Positions 25,903 through 36,663 of a DNA stretch of 37,431 nucleotides are shown here, in pieces. The notes beneath the pieces are model-generated. The model ran no database searches. It saw nothing but the letters and a program-made list of their open reading frames with translations, and was not told the DNA's origin. The position numbers and the translations under genes were made by a program. Location: the NCBI GenBank assembly GCA_003224175.1, contig QHYQ01000237.1, forward strand, positions 1-37,431. Direction: 5' to 3'. The stretch comes from Acidobacteriota bacterium (GTDB lineage Bacteria > Acidobacteriota > Terriglobia > Acidiferrales > UBA7541). Every line of letters starts with the position of its first letter. Within the stretch, counting starts at the first letter, position 1.

Positions 25903-28593
25903 CTATCGTCTGGCGCGCTTGTTGCGTTTCTCCTCGATGATCGCTTGTGCCGCGGCTAGCCGCGCGATGGGCACACGGAAAGGCGAAGCGCTCACGTAGT
26001 CCATCCCCACGCGATAGCAGAATTTAACGCTCTCGGTATCGCCGCCGTGCTCGCCGCAAATTCCCACCTCGAGATGCGGGCGTGTAGCCCTGCCGCGCTT
26101 TATGGCCCATTCCACCAACATGCCCACGCCCGGGAGGTCTAGAGTCTGAAACGGATCCGTGGTGAAAATCGCGGCTTTTGTTTCGTCCAGATATTCGGGC
26201 AGAAAGCGGCCTGCATCATCGCGCGAGAGCCCCATTACGGTTTGTGTAAGGTCATTGGTGCCAAAGCTGAAAAACTCAGCGGGCTCTGCGAGTTCGTCTG
26301 CCAGCAAGGCGGCGCGCGGCAGCTCGATCATGGTGCCTACCAGATATTCGAGACCTATGCCCACCTTCTGGATAAGGTTATCCGCGATGCGCCGCGTCTC
26401 GTCGACGAGAATCTGTAGCTCCTTCTTATCCAGCGTGAGCGCGTGCATGATCTCTGGGATTACCTTGATGCCCTCCTTTCTGCATTCCAAGGCCGCCTCG
26501 ATGATCGCTCCCACTTGCATATCCAGGATTTCCGGGTAGGTAATCAGCAACCGACAGCCGCGGTGGCCCAGCATGGGATTTGATTCGCTGAGCTGCTCCA
26601 CGCGACGCGCCACCACCTCGGGCCTCAGCCCGATCTTCTGCGCCAACTCCTTTTGCTTCTCCGCATCATGTGGCACGAATTCATGGAGCGGCGGATCGAT
26701 CAAGCGGATTGTCACCGGATAGCCGTCCATCGCGCGGAAGATTCCCATGAAGTCGCCGCGCTGAAACGGCCGAAGCCGGTCGAGCGCCCTCTGCCGCGCC
26801 TCCCGGCTATCGGCAATGATCATTTCCTGAATGGCGAGCTGCCGGTCTGCGCTGCGTTCCGGGTGCTCGAAGTCCTTGAAGAACATATGTTCGGTGCGGC
26901 AGAGCCCGATACCCGCCGCGCCCATTTCGCGGGCTTTGCGCGCATCCTGGGCCGTATCCGCATTGGCCCGAACTCCCAGTTTGCGAATTTCGTCAGCCCA
27001 CTTGAGGACGATGTGGTAGTGCTTGGGCATTTCTGGCGAAGCCAACTGGACCTGGCCGGCATAAACCGTGCCGTCATTGCCGTCCAGAGTGATCCAATCG
27101 CCTTGATGAATAACGCGGCCGTCCGACGACATCTGCTTGGCTGCATAGTCAATAAACAACTCGTCGCAGCCCACGATGCAGCACTTACCCCAACCGCGCG
27201 CCACTACGGCCGCGTGGCTGGTCTTGCCGCCCGTAGCCGTCAGCACGCCCTGCGCCACGGCCATGCCCCCCACGTCTTCCGGGCTCGTCTCGCGCCGCAC
27301 GAGCACGACTCTTTCGCCCTTCTTGGCCCATTCCTCGGCCTCGTGTGCCATAAAGACAGCTCGGCCCACCGCGGCTCCTGGAACAGCATTGATTCCAGTG
27401 CAGATTTTTCGCTCGACCAATTCCTGCCGAGAGACCGTAGAGGCAATCACCGGATAAAACAGCCGCTCAATATCCTGCGCCTGGATACGCTCGATCGCTT
27501 CCTCGCGCTTGATCAGGCCTTCCTGCACCATATCTGCGGCAATGCGAAAAACGGCGGCCGGCGCGCGTTTGCCGGTCCGCGTTTGCAGCATATAAAGCTT
27601 CCCGTCCTCGACGGTAAACTCCATATCCTGCATATCGCGATAGTGCTTCTCCAGCAGCTGCCGAGCGCGTTCGAGTTGTTTATAGACCTTCGGCATCCTC
27701 CGCTCGAGCTCGTGCAAATGAACAGGCGTGCGAATGCCCGCTACAACGTCCTCACCTTGCGCGTTCGGAAGGAAATCGCCGTAAAAACTCTTTTCGCCCG
27801 TCGAGGGATCTCGGGTGAAGCAGACTCCCGTGCCTGAGTCATCGCCGGTATTTCCGAACACCATTTGCACCACACTTACCGCGGTTCCCAGAAGACCGCT
27901 GATGTGCTCCACACGGCGATAGGTCACGGCCTTTTCCGCCATCCAGGATTCGAACACCGCGCCGATCGCGCCCCAGAGTTGCTCTGTAGGATTTTCCGGA
28001 AAAGGCTGGCCCTTTTTCTCTTTGAAATAGTGCTTATATTCCGCGACCAGCTTCCGCCAATTCTCCGCCGCCACTTGGGTATCGTCTTTGGCCTTCAGCC
28101 TCTCTTTCAATGTCCGCAGCCGCCCCTCAAGTTCTTCTTTGGGCAAGCCGGTTACCACGGTGGCATACATCTGCACGAAGCGCCGATAGGCATCCCAGGC
28201 GAAACGCGCATTATTGGTCCGCCGGGCCAAGCCCTCCACGGTTTGATCGTTCAAGCCCAGATTCAGAATTGTTTCCATCATGCCCGGCATGGAACGCGCC
28301 GAACCTGAGCGCACACTTACGAGTAGCGGGTCCCGGGCATCGCCAAATTTCTTCCCAACCGCGCGCTCTAGCCGTGAGAGATTCTTCTCTACTTCCGAGC
28401 GCAGCCGCGGCGGGTGCTTATGGTTGTGTTTCAGGTAGTAGTCACAGCATGCCGTGCTGATGGTGAAGCCGGACGGAACAGGAAGACCGATGCGCGTCAT
28501 CTCGGCAAGTCCCGCGCCCTTGCCGCCGAGAATCTCCTTCATATCGCCGCTGCCTTCCGCCTTGCCCGCGCCAAAGAAGTAAACGTATTTCAC
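25903..28593 (-). CDS. ppdK: Pyruvate, phosphate dikinase
   Basis: 896 aa; 'GGKGAGLAEMTRIGLPVPSGFTIST', 'GGKTSHAAVVARGWGKCCIVGC' phosphohistidine motif, 'GIGLCRTEHMFF', 'FSFGTNDLTQTVMGLSRDD'. Confidence 0.97.
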   Translation of the reverse strand: MKYVYFFGAGKAEGSGDMKEILGGKGAGLAEMTRIGLPVPSGFTISTACCDYYLKHNHKHPPRLRSEVEKNLSRLERAVGKKFGDARDPLLVSVRSGSARSMPGMMETILNLGLNDQTVEGLARRTNNARFAWDAYRRFVQMYATVVTGLPKEELEGRLRTLKERLKAKDDTQVAAENWRKLVAEYKHYFKEKKGQPFPENPTEQLWGAIGAVFESWMAEKAVTYRRVEHISGLLGTAVSVVQMVFGNTGDDSGTGVCFTRDPSTGEKSFYGDFLPNAQGEDVVAGIRTPVHLHELERRMPKVYKQLERARQLLEKHYRDMQDMEFTVEDGKLYMLQTRTGKRAPAAVFRIAADMVQEGLIKREEAIERIQAQDIERLFYPVIASTVSRQELVERKICTGINAVPGAAVGRAVFMAHEAEEWAKKGERVVLVRRETSPEDVGGMAVAQGVLTATGGKTSHAAVVARGWGKCCIVGCDELFIDYAAKQMSSDGRVIHQGDWITLDGNDGTVYAGQVQLASPEMPKHYHIVLKWADEIRKLGVRANADTAQDARKAREMGAAGIGLCRTEHMFFKDFEHPERSADRQLAIQEMIIADSREARQRALDRLRPFQRGDFMGIFRAMDGYPVTIRLIDPPLHEFVPHDAEKQKELAQKIGLRPEVVARRVEQLSESNPMLGHRGCRLLITYPEILDMQVGAIIEAALECRKEGIKVIPEIMHALTLDKKELQILVDETRRIADNLIQKVGIGLEYLVGTMIELPRAALLADELAEPAEFFSFGTNDLTQTVMGLSRDDAGRFLPEYLDETKAAIFTTDPFQTLDLPGVGMLVEWAIKRGRATRPHLEVGICGEHGGDTESVKFCYRVGMDYVSASPFRVPIARLAAAQAIIEEKRNKRARR

Positions 28594-28659
28594 GTCGTAT
28601 TTTGTCCTCTTGAGCTTATTTGCTTCTGCTCCGTTGATGCGCGGATGGGGAGATGCGGT

Positions 28660-29136
28660 TCATCCGCCCAACATCCCGTCGACAGAAACCATGTTTTGAT
28701 CGCGATGCACCAGCAGGTAGTAATAAAGGAAGGCGTAGATCAATTGCAGTCCGGCGACATTCCAATCCTGCGCGAGGTTTGTACCGAAAACCAATGCGGT
28801 CAGCACCATTGCGCCGGCAATTAACGCAAACCGGGTCCACAACCCGAAAAACAGCAACAGGCCTAGTGTGGTCTCAACCGGCGGCAGCACCCAGGCGAAC
28901 GCAGGCAACAGGCTCGTCGGGACGGCGGGAGTCTTCTCGAAATAATGGTTCAAATAAGCCAAGAATGCGGCATGCCCTACCAGAAGGCGGCTTACACCGT
29001 GCAGCATAATATTGGCCCCGAAGGAGAGACGTAAGATGGTGTAAGCCCAATCCGCATCAGTGAATCGAGCGCGAGAAGCGGGCACGCGGCTCGTCGTCCC
29101 TTTTTCGAACGATTTCGTCGTTGCATAGTCAGCCAT
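28660..29136 (-). CDS. DoxX-family membrane protein
   Basis: 'ILRLSFGANIMLHGVSRLLVG…FAWVLPPVETTLGLLLFFGLWTRFALIAGAMVLTALVFGTNLAQDWNVAGLQLIYAFLYYYLL'; ATG at 29136 preferred. Confidence 0.8.
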   Translation of the reverse strand: MADYATTKSFEKGTTSRVPASRARFTDADWAYTILRLSFGANIMLHGVSRLLVGHAAFLAYLNHYFEKTPAVPTSLLPAFAWVLPPVETTLGLLLFFGLWTRFALIAGAMVLTALVFGTNLAQDWNVAGLQLIYAFLYYYLLVHRDQNMVSVDGMLGG

Positions 29137-29360
29137 AAAGCCTCCGCACCGAAATGCCAATGGACTGAAGAATCAACCGTAGACGCCGCAGGGCGGCCAA
29201 CGATATCCGGGGTCCGCGGCTCACGCCCGTTTTGCGTGTCCTGGGGTGGCCATCCGGGGTGCCCGGCACGCACCTCCCGAGCGCGAGTACTCTCGCGCGG
29301 TAAAAAGACGGGTGTGCCGTGATGGGCTCGCGCCCTAACCCTATGCGGCCGGGTATTATA
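29137..29360 (-). promoter_or_regulatory. Putative long, structured 5' leader upstream of doxX with a consensus TATAAT at its distal end
   Basis: Minus-strand TATAAT (29360-29355); GGGC-GCGA-GCCC hairpin with GNRA loop (29335-29324); GCGCGAG-AGTA-CTCGCGC hairpin (29298-29281). No convincing -35. Confidence 0.35.
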
Positions 29361-29648
29361 CACGCATTGCCCTGCCGCCCTTCTGCGAAGCTAGTCGCAG
29401 CGGAAAATCGCCCACACATGGCAGTGTGCGTGAACCTCCTGAGGGTATCGGCGATGCAGTTCCGCTTGCACTTGCCGCGAACGTTCCTGCGACTTCAAAA
29501 GACCTCGCCGCTCGTACACTTCGCCTGCAGATGCACCGGGTATGGGGCCGTGAGCAAGCAGCCTCGCCTTGGAGTCCAATTTGTTCGAACGTTTTCGCAG
29601 CCCGAGCGCCCGGACGATTGTTCGAATAATATGATAAGTAAATATATA

Positions 29649-29677
29649 TTGACATAGTATTACTCATAGGGTAACAT
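29649..29677 (+). promoter_or_regulatory. Near-consensus sigma70-like promoter
   Basis: TTGACA (29649-29654), 17-nt spacer, TAACAT (29672-29677), in a locally AT-rich stretch. Confidence 0.5.
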
Positions 29678-30043
29678 CGCGCATGCTTCCCTTCTCCTCA
29701 ACCGCCGTCGCAATTTCTCCGGCAACATCTGCTTTTGCGGCCGTGACTTCGCCGCGGTGTGCCCCTATTCCTCGCGGTCTTTCACTTGGGCCGCTGTCTG
29801 CCTTTAGGCCAATAGCACTCGCATGCGCGCTCTCAGGCTAAGCCCATTAAAATGCGTACTTACAAGACTACATGCTTAATTCCTTAGAATGCGCACTTAC
29901 ACAAAAAGGGGGGAGGGGGGCCGGTGCGTTCGAGCCTACCGCGGTTTGATTTGCGAACGGATCCGGTTCAGAGCAGGTGCGATAATGGTTTCCTTTTCGG
30001 CGGGATAGCACCCATGTGCAAACGTTGCGGCGAAGGAGGCAGT

Positions 30044-31951
30044 GTGGAGAGAGCAAAGCCGAAACCCTCTCTGCTGTTCTTAGCAGTCTTGGTCCTTATG
30101 CCGTCTGCATGGGGGCAGAACGCCACAATTCACCTGTCTGCGGACTTGCGCGAGGCGCCGCGCCGCATCTTCCATGCCCGTCTGGAGTTGCCGGCTAAAC
30201 CCGGACCGATAACCCTGCTCTATCCCAAGTGGATACCCGGCGAGCACGCCCCAGATGGCCCCATTGCTGATCTCGTGGGCCTAAAGCTCACCGCTGACGG
30301 CAAAACGATCCCCTGGCGGCGCGACGATGTCGACATGTTCATGTTCCATGTCGAAGTGCCCAGCGGTGCGACCGCGCTCGAAGCCACTTACGATTATTTG
30401 TCGCCGGCCGGAGGCGAAGGCTTTTCCGCCGGCCCCACGGCGGATCAAATGCTGGCCGTGCTGGAATGGAATTTGCTTGTGCTCTATCCTGCTGGAGCAC
30501 CCACCGATTCGCTCACCTACCAGGCCAGCCTGCGCCTTCCGCAGGGATGGAAATTCGCAACCTCCTTGACGGTGGAAAAACAAGACGCCGACGAAATTTT
30601 GTTCGTACCGGTTTCCCTCACGACCCTGGTGGATTCGCCGGTGCTTGCTGGACAGAATTTCCGCTCCATTCCTCTTGCTCCCGACGTTCAGCCTCCCCAC
30701 CACTTGAATATCGTGGCAGATAGCCTCGCAGCGCTGGCCATATCGGATGAACAGATTGCCGCTTATAGCCGCCTCGTGCGCGAGGAGGGTGCGCTCTTCG
30801 GCGCCCGTCACTACGATCACTACGATTTCCTTGTCTCGCTGACGAACTATTTTTATCCCAATGGCCTCGAGCACCATCAATCCAGCGATGATCGGATTCC
30901 CGAGCGAACTTTTATCAACAGCGATCAAGAAGAGAACGAGAATTCCCTGCTATCGCACGAATTCACCCATTCCTGGAATGGCAAATATCGCCGCCCAGCC
31001 GGCCTGGCAACTCCCGATTTCGAGCAGCCCATGAAAGGCGATCTTCTCTGGATTTACGAAGGGCTGACGCAATACATTGGCGAATTCCTCTCTGCTCGCT
31101 CCGGTTTGCGAACCCAAGACGATTATCGCGAGGCGCTCGCCCGAGTCGCCGCCTACCTCGATTGGCCGGGGCGCTCATGGCGCAGTCTGGAAGATACGGC
31201 CGTCGCCGCGCAGCTACTTTATGATGCCTCGCACAACTGGGCGTCCTGGAGACGCAGCGTCGATTTCTATGACGAGGGCTGGCTCATCTGGCTCGATGCG
31301 GACACGCTGATTCGTCAGCAATCGCACGGCCAGAAATCTCTCGATGATTTCTGCCGGCGATTTTATGGGGCTCCGGACTCGAGCCCCAAAATGGTGCCCT
31401 ACACTCTCGATGATGTGATCGCCGCTCTCAATGCAACTCTCCCCTACGACTGGCGCGGCTTTTTCAACACCCGCGTCTACGAGATCAACGCGCACCCTCC
31501 TCTCGGAGGAATTGAGCGTGGTGGTTGGCAGCTGATTTATAACGATGAGGAGAACGCCGTCATGCGCGTGCGCGAGAGCGTCGACGAGACTCTGGATCTC
31601 CGTTTCTCGCTTGGCATCGTGGTTCAAACTGCCAGCGGGGAAGAAAATGGACGGTTGGCGGATGTAATCCCCGGGATGCCGGCGGCAGATGCAGGGCTCG
31701 CTCCGGGAATGCGCCTTAGTTCCGTCAACGGCCGCGGATTCACGCCCGGCGCGCTCCATGAGGCTATTGCCGAGGCAAAAGGCAACAACAAGCCGGTTGT
31801 CATTACAGCCGATCACGGCGGTTTCGTGCTTACCTATGATGTTCAGTATCACGGCGGCGAGCGCTATCCGCACCTCCTAAGAAATACCGCGCAGCCGGAT
31901 TTATTGAGCGATACACTGCGGCCGCGCACGCCAAGCGGAAACGGAAAATAG
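30044..31951 (+). CDS. M61 family metallopeptidase with PDZ domain, exported
   Basis: 'NSLLSHEFTHSWNGKYRRPAGL' (HExxH-W), 'LLWIYEGLTQYIGEFLSARSG', PDZ-like 'VIPGMPAADAGLAPGMRLSSVNGRGF'. GTG 30044 follows GGAGG; tool ORF starts at 29924. Confidence 0.88.
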   Translation: MERAKPKPSLLFLAVLVLMPSAWGQNATIHLSADLREAPRRIFHARLELPAKPGPITLLYPKWIPGEHAPDGPIADLVGLKLTADGKTIPWRRDDVDMFMFHVEVPSGATALEATYDYLSPAGGEGFSAGPTADQMLAVLEWNLLVLYPAGAPTDSLTYQASLRLPQGWKFATSLTVEKQDADEILFVPVSLTTLVDSPVLAGQNFRSIPLAPDVQPPHHLNIVADSLAALAISDEQIAAYSRLVREEGALFGARHYDHYDFLVSLTNYFYPNGLEHHQSSDDRIPERTFINSDQEENENSLLSHEFTHSWNGKYRRPAGLATPDFEQPMKGDLLWIYEGLTQYIGEFLSARSGLRTQDDYREALARVAAYLDWPGRSWRSLEDTAVAAQLLYDASHNWASWRRSVDFYDEGWLIWLDADTLIRQQSHGQKSLDDFCRRFYGAPDSSPKMVPYTLDDVIAALNATLPYDWRGFFNTRVYEINAHPPLGGIERGGWQLIYNDEENAVMRVRESVDETLDLRFSLGIVVQTASGEENGRLADVIPGMPAADAGLAPGMRLSSVNGRGFTPGALHEAIAEAKGNNKPVVITADHGGFVLTYDVQYHGGERYPHLLRNTAQPDLLSDTLRPRTPSGNGK

Positions 31952-31996
31952 TCGGCTCGCGGCAAGCACTCGATGTAAAGTGCAGCGAGGTCCAAA

Positions 31997-34048
31997 ATGA
32001 GACATCTGCTGAGCATCTGTTTTTTTCCTGTACTGCTGATCCTGACGATCGCCCCCGTTTGGGCGCAGCAGAAGCGCCCCCTTACTTTCGACGACCTTGT
32101 CTCCGTGGAGAGAATCAGCGAGCCGATGGTTTCGCCCGACGGACTCTGGGTGGCTTATACAGTCGCGAAAGCGGATCTTGCCGCCAACCGCCTGACGCGA
32201 AATATCTGGATCGTGAGCACCAGTGGGACGTCCGAGCCGCGGCAATTAACCCGTGGCGGCTCGGATTCTCGTCCGCGCTGGTCGCCCGATAGTAAGCGGC
32301 TGGCATTTGTATCCAGCCGCTCGGGCACCGAGCAGATTTATCTGCTCACGTTGAGCGGCGGCGAGGGGGATCCTCTTACGGCGCTCTCGACCGGCGCCGG
32401 AAATGAACAGTGGTCGCCATATGGCCAGTGGATCGCATTCACCTCAGCGGTATATCCGGATTGTCACGACGATGCTTGCAATCGTCAACGCGATGAAGCG
32501 CGAGAGAAGGACCCCGTAAAGGCGCGTATCTATGACCATCTTCTATTTCGGCATTGGACTCACTGGAGTGATGGCAAGCGCAGTCATTTGTTCGTGATTG
32601 CGGCTTCGGGAGGCGTCCCGCGCGACCTCACTCCTGGCGCGGATTACGATGTGCCGCCCGACGAGCGCGGCGACGCCGCCGATATCGCCTTTTCTCCCGA
32701 TTCCAAGGAGATTTGCTTCACTGCCGTGACGGACCGGCCCGAGGCCACCAGCACAAACGGCGATCTCTTTACAGTCGCGCTCAGTGGTAGCGAGCCGCGT
32801 CGAATTACAACGAACCCTGGTTTCGACGGTCATCCCGTCTATTCGCCCGACGGGCACTCGATTGCTTATCACGCGCAACTCGTGGCCGGTTATGAAAGCG
32901 ATCGCTGGCGCCTGATGCTGTACGATCGCTCAACTCAGAAGGTCTCCAATCTCACCGAAGGGTTCGACCGCAGCGTGCAGGAACCGCTCTGGTCGCCCGA
33001 TAGCCGCCGACTCTATTTTGTCGCCGAGGATCAGGCCGAACAGCCCGTTTACGTAATCGACGTCGCGCCGGCTGGGGCGCCGCATGCGATCGCACCGGCC
33101 AGCTACAATTCCGAAATCAGCGTGAGCGCCGACGGAAATACTCTGGCTTTCACCCGCACCAGCCTGGCCATGCCCTCCGAAATCTTCGCTGCCAATGCCG
33201 ACGGAGCGCACGCCCGCCAGCTCACTCATCACAATGCCGCCCGGCTTTCTGGGGTGGACATGAATCCGCCCGAACCTTTCTGGTTTGAAGGCGCGGATGG
33301 CGCGCGCGTGGAAGGGTTACTCATCCGGCCGCCTCATTTTGATGCCTCGAAGAAATACCCGCTGCTCCTCCTGGTGCACGGGGGCCCGCAGGGATCCTGG
33401 GCCGACGCCTGGGGATATCGCTGGAATGAAGAGCTCTTCGCCTCCCCGGGTTATGTAGCCGTGATGATCAACCCTCGAGGTTCGACGGGCTATGGGCAAA
33501 AGTTCGTTGACGACATCCGAGATGATTGGGGCGGAAAGGTTTACGACGACTTGATGAAGGGCACGGACTACGCGCTAGCCCATTACGCATTTATCGACGG
33601 CAGCCGCACGGCCGCCGCAGGGGGCTCATACGGCGGTTACATGATGGATTGGTTTGCTACGCACACCGGGCGCTTCAAGGCACTCATCAGCCATGCCGGC
33701 CCTTACGACAATGTGAGCATGTATGGCGGAACCGAGGAGCTCTGGTTTGTGGAGCACGACTTGGCCGGAACGCCGTGGTCGAATCCCGAAAGCTATCGCA
33801 AGTGGTCCCCAAGCACCTACGCCGCGGCGCTCGGAAAATTCAAGACTCCAACCCTCGTCATTGCCGGAGAAATGGATTATCGCGTTCCCTACACGCAATC
33901 GTTGCAGTTCTTCACGGAGATGCAACGCCAAAATGTGCCTTCCAAGCTGCTGATCTTCCCTGACGAAGGCCACTGGATCACCAAGCCGCAAAACAGCCGG
34001 CTCTGGTACAAGACTTTTCTGGACTGGCTGGTTACTTATCTGAAGTAG
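31997..34048 (+). CDS. S9 family peptidase (acylaminoacyl-peptidase/DPP-like) with WD40-like N-terminal propeller
   Basis: 'RPRWSPDSKRLAFVSSRSGTEQIYLL', 'LLLLVHGGPQGSWADAWGYRWN', 'TAAAGGSYGGYMMDWFAT' (GxSxGG), 'GEMDYRVPYTQSLQFF', 'FPDEGHWI'. Confidence 0.93.
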   Translation: MRHLLSICFFPVLLILTIAPVWAQQKRPLTFDDLVSVERISEPMVSPDGLWVAYTVAKADLAANRLTRNIWIVSTSGTSEPRQLTRGGSDSRPRWSPDSKRLAFVSSRSGTEQIYLLTLSGGEGDPLTALSTGAGNEQWSPYGQWIAFTSAVYPDCHDDACNRQRDEAREKDPVKARIYDHLLFRHWTHWSDGKRSHLFVIAASGGVPRDLTPGADYDVPPDERGDAADIAFSPDSKEICFTAVTDRPEATSTNGDLFTVALSGSEPRRITTNPGFDGHPVYSPDGHSIAYHAQLVAGYESDRWRLMLYDRSTQKVSNLTEGFDRSVQEPLWSPDSRRLYFVAEDQAEQPVYVIDVAPAGAPHAIAPASYNSEISVSADGNTLAFTRTSLAMPSEIFAANADGAHARQLTHHNAARLSGVDMNPPEPFWFEGADGARVEGLLIRPPHFDASKKYPLLLLVHGGPQGSWADAWGYRWNEELFASPGYVAVMINPRGSTGYGQKFVDDIRDDWGGKVYDDLMKGTDYALAHYAFIDGSRTAAAGGSYGGYMMDWFATHTGRFKALISHAGPYDNVSMYGGTEELWFVEHDLAGTPWSNPESYRKWSPSTYAAALGKFKTPTLVIAGEMDYRVPYTQSLQFFTEMQRQNVPSKLLIFPDEGHWITKPQNSRLWYKTFLDWLVTYLK

Positions 34049-34799
34049 GCGATTCCACCGTCTCGCGTGCCAGCGCCGCCGCGCCGGCCGTTGAGGTAGC
34101 AATTTCCAAATCAGATAGGCGCGCCATCTCCGACCGATTTCGTCCGGACACTTTTGCCCGATAGAGGGCCGTGTCTGCGGCGCGCAGAAGGCTCTTCAAT
34201 TCGGCATGCGGGGAGTCGCCACTGGCGATACCACCGATGCTGATCGTCGCCGGTACAGGGCCCGCGGAGGTCTCGATCGAGCTGCGCCCTACTAGCTTAA
34301 CGAGCTGTCCGGCTTTTGCGGTGAGTTTTGGGTTGTCGCAGCCAGGTAACAGAATCAAGAACTCTTCTCCTCCATAGCGCCCCACGGCATCATAGGACCG
34401 GACTTCGCCCTTCAAGCGGCCCGTTACCGCACGAAGCACTTCGTCACCTACCAGGTGTCCCCGGGTGCCATTGATCGTTTTGAAGTGATCAATATCTGCC
34501 AGCAGGATGCCCACGGAGCTGCCCTCTCTTCGCGCGCGGCTTAGTTCGCGTTCCAGCAACTCGATAATCGCGCCACGATTCCAAATCGATGTAAGCGCGT
34601 CGTGGCTGGCCTTGAAGCGCAAATTCTCTCGCGCCTCCACGAGATTGGTCTCGAGGTCCAACATTCGCAAGCCCACGCGCAATCGGGCCCTCAACTCTTG
34701 CGGATGGAAAGGCTTGGTTAAATAATCATCTGCGCCTGATTCCAGCCCCTCGATTAGGTTACCCACTTTGTCATTTGCGGTAAGGAGCATGATGTACAC
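34032..34799 (-). pseudogene. REC-GGDEF response regulator (diguanylate cyclase) lacking the N-terminal part of REC
   Basis: Begins mid-REC '(QPYV)[42 protein letters not shown]'; GGDEF domain with 'RYGGEEFLILLP'. No phosphoacceptor region remains. Confidence 0.8.
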
Positions 34800-36663
34800 A
34801 TAAGGTTGCGATGATCGCGCCCGTCAATCCCAGCCCCGTACCCCCGTACTTCCGTGTGGTCGAGCCGTCGGCCTGCGAAAAAGCGTCGAAGATGGCCTGT
34901 TGCTTCCCGATCGGAATTCCAATTCCCGTATCACGCACGATGAAGTGGAGCTGAAAGGGATCCGCTTCCGCGCTGCTCGTATTGCGGTCGACCTCGACCA
35001 CCACGCTGCCTTGCTGGGTGAACTTGATGGCGTTTCCCACCAAGTTGACGAGCATTTGCCGAACCCGGTCCGGATCTCCCAACAGCACCGGCGGCACATC
35101 AGGAGAAATGCGACAGGAGAGTTCCAAATTCTTTTTGTGCGCGCGCACCGCGAGCGTTTTGAGCGTCTGGCTGACCAGTTCGGCCAAATCAAAATCGGTT
35201 TGATCCAAATCCAGCCGCCCCGCTTCGATTTTTGAAAAGTCCAGCACATCATTGATGACGCGTAGCAAGCTGTCTGCCGAAGAGCGAACCAGTTGGAGAT
35301 ACTCTTTTTGCTCCTTGTTGAGGGGAGTGTCGAGCGCCAGGTCGGTCAGGTCGGTCATGCCGATAATTCCGTTCATCGGCGTGCGGATCTCGTGACTCAT
35401 GTTGGCCAGGAATTCGCTCTTGGCGCGATTGGCGGATTCCGCCGCCTCCTTGGCCGTCAGCATGGCCTGTTGTGCAGCACGGCGCGTGGTGATATCGATG
35501 AGGGTAACCACAGCACCGACGATCTGGCCGTCGCGCTCGATGGGATAGGACCAATATTCCGCGGGAAAGCTGGTTCCGTCCGATCGCCACATCACCTCCA
35601 CGTCGCTGTGACAAGCCTCACCGGTGCGAAGTGTCTCGCTGACGGGACAGTCTGGCACAGCGTAACGAGACCCATCGGGGTGCGTGTGATGGGTCAAATC
35701 GTGCATGTTTCTTCCCAGACGTTCGCTGACGTCCGAATAACCCAGCAGACGCAGCGTGGCTCGGTTTGAAAACGTGCATTGCCCCTGAAGATCGAGCCCA
35801 TAGATGGCCTCGGCTGTAGAATCGAGCAGCAGTCGGGTGCGCTGCTCACTCTCGCGCAAAGCTCCTTCCGCGTCCTTACGGACGGATATTTCCTGGCGCA
35901 ATTCTGCGGTTCGCTGTTCCACCCGAAGCTCCAGTTCGTCGCGAGCCTGCAGCAGATCTCGGTCGCGACGCTGAATTTCGGTCAGCATCTCGTTGAAACC
36001 GTCAATCAAGATGCCGGTTTCATCGTTCGCTCCTCGGGTTGCGCGAAGGGAGTAATCTCTTGCCGTGGTCACCTGCCTGGTCGTTTGCGCCAGCTGCAGA
36101 ATGGGATCGGAAATGGCTCGCTGCATTCGCGCAGCTAAAAAGAAAGCGCCCACCGACAAACTCAGCACGATGAAACCGAATAAAACGGAATATAGCCGCA
36201 ACAATTCATCAAACTCTCCCAAATCGGAGGCTAGAAACACCATGCCCAAGAGACGGCCGTCGAGGAGAATGGTATGAAAGTCGACCAGCCGCTTAGCCTC
36301 AAAGCGTGCCGCATCCGGTTCCGCGGCGGGAAAGGCGAAATGTGCACCAGCCGAATCCCGTATATATGTGGCAAAAATCGTGCCATCGCCGCGATAGAGA
36401 GCGGCTGCCATGATGTGTTCTTTCGCAGAGAGCGATCGCAAGACCTCGCGGGCCGCGGCCTGATCGTTGAAAGTCAATGCGGCTGTACTATTGGAACCCA
36501 GCACTTCCGCCAGCGTTTCGAGATCATGCATCCTGGATTGGCGCAGGGTGTGAATATCGAAAGCAAAAAAGGCCCCGCAGGCCAGCAAAATGGCGGTGCA
36601 TGTCGTGATCATGACGATCAGGGTGAGCTTGCGGCGAATCGACAAATCGCGGAACGATGGCAT
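34771..36663 (-). pseudogene. Membrane sensor histidine kinase (HAMP-PAS-HisKA-HATPase) truncated inside the ATPase domain
   Basis: '[23 protein letters not shown]' H-box; ends '…[30 protein letters not shown]', missing the usual C-terminal ATPase segment after GTGLGL. Confidence 0.8.

Noticed and set aside
26653-27837. 394-aa plus-strand ORF inside ppdK
   Set aside because: Antisense to a highly conserved enzyme gene; no domain signature.
28992-29363. 123-aa minus-strand ORF (MYNTRPHRVRARAHHGTPVF…) upstream of and overlapping doxX
   Set aside because: Low-complexity Arg/Pro-rich translation overlapping a stronger CDS and hairpins; more likely noncoding leader.
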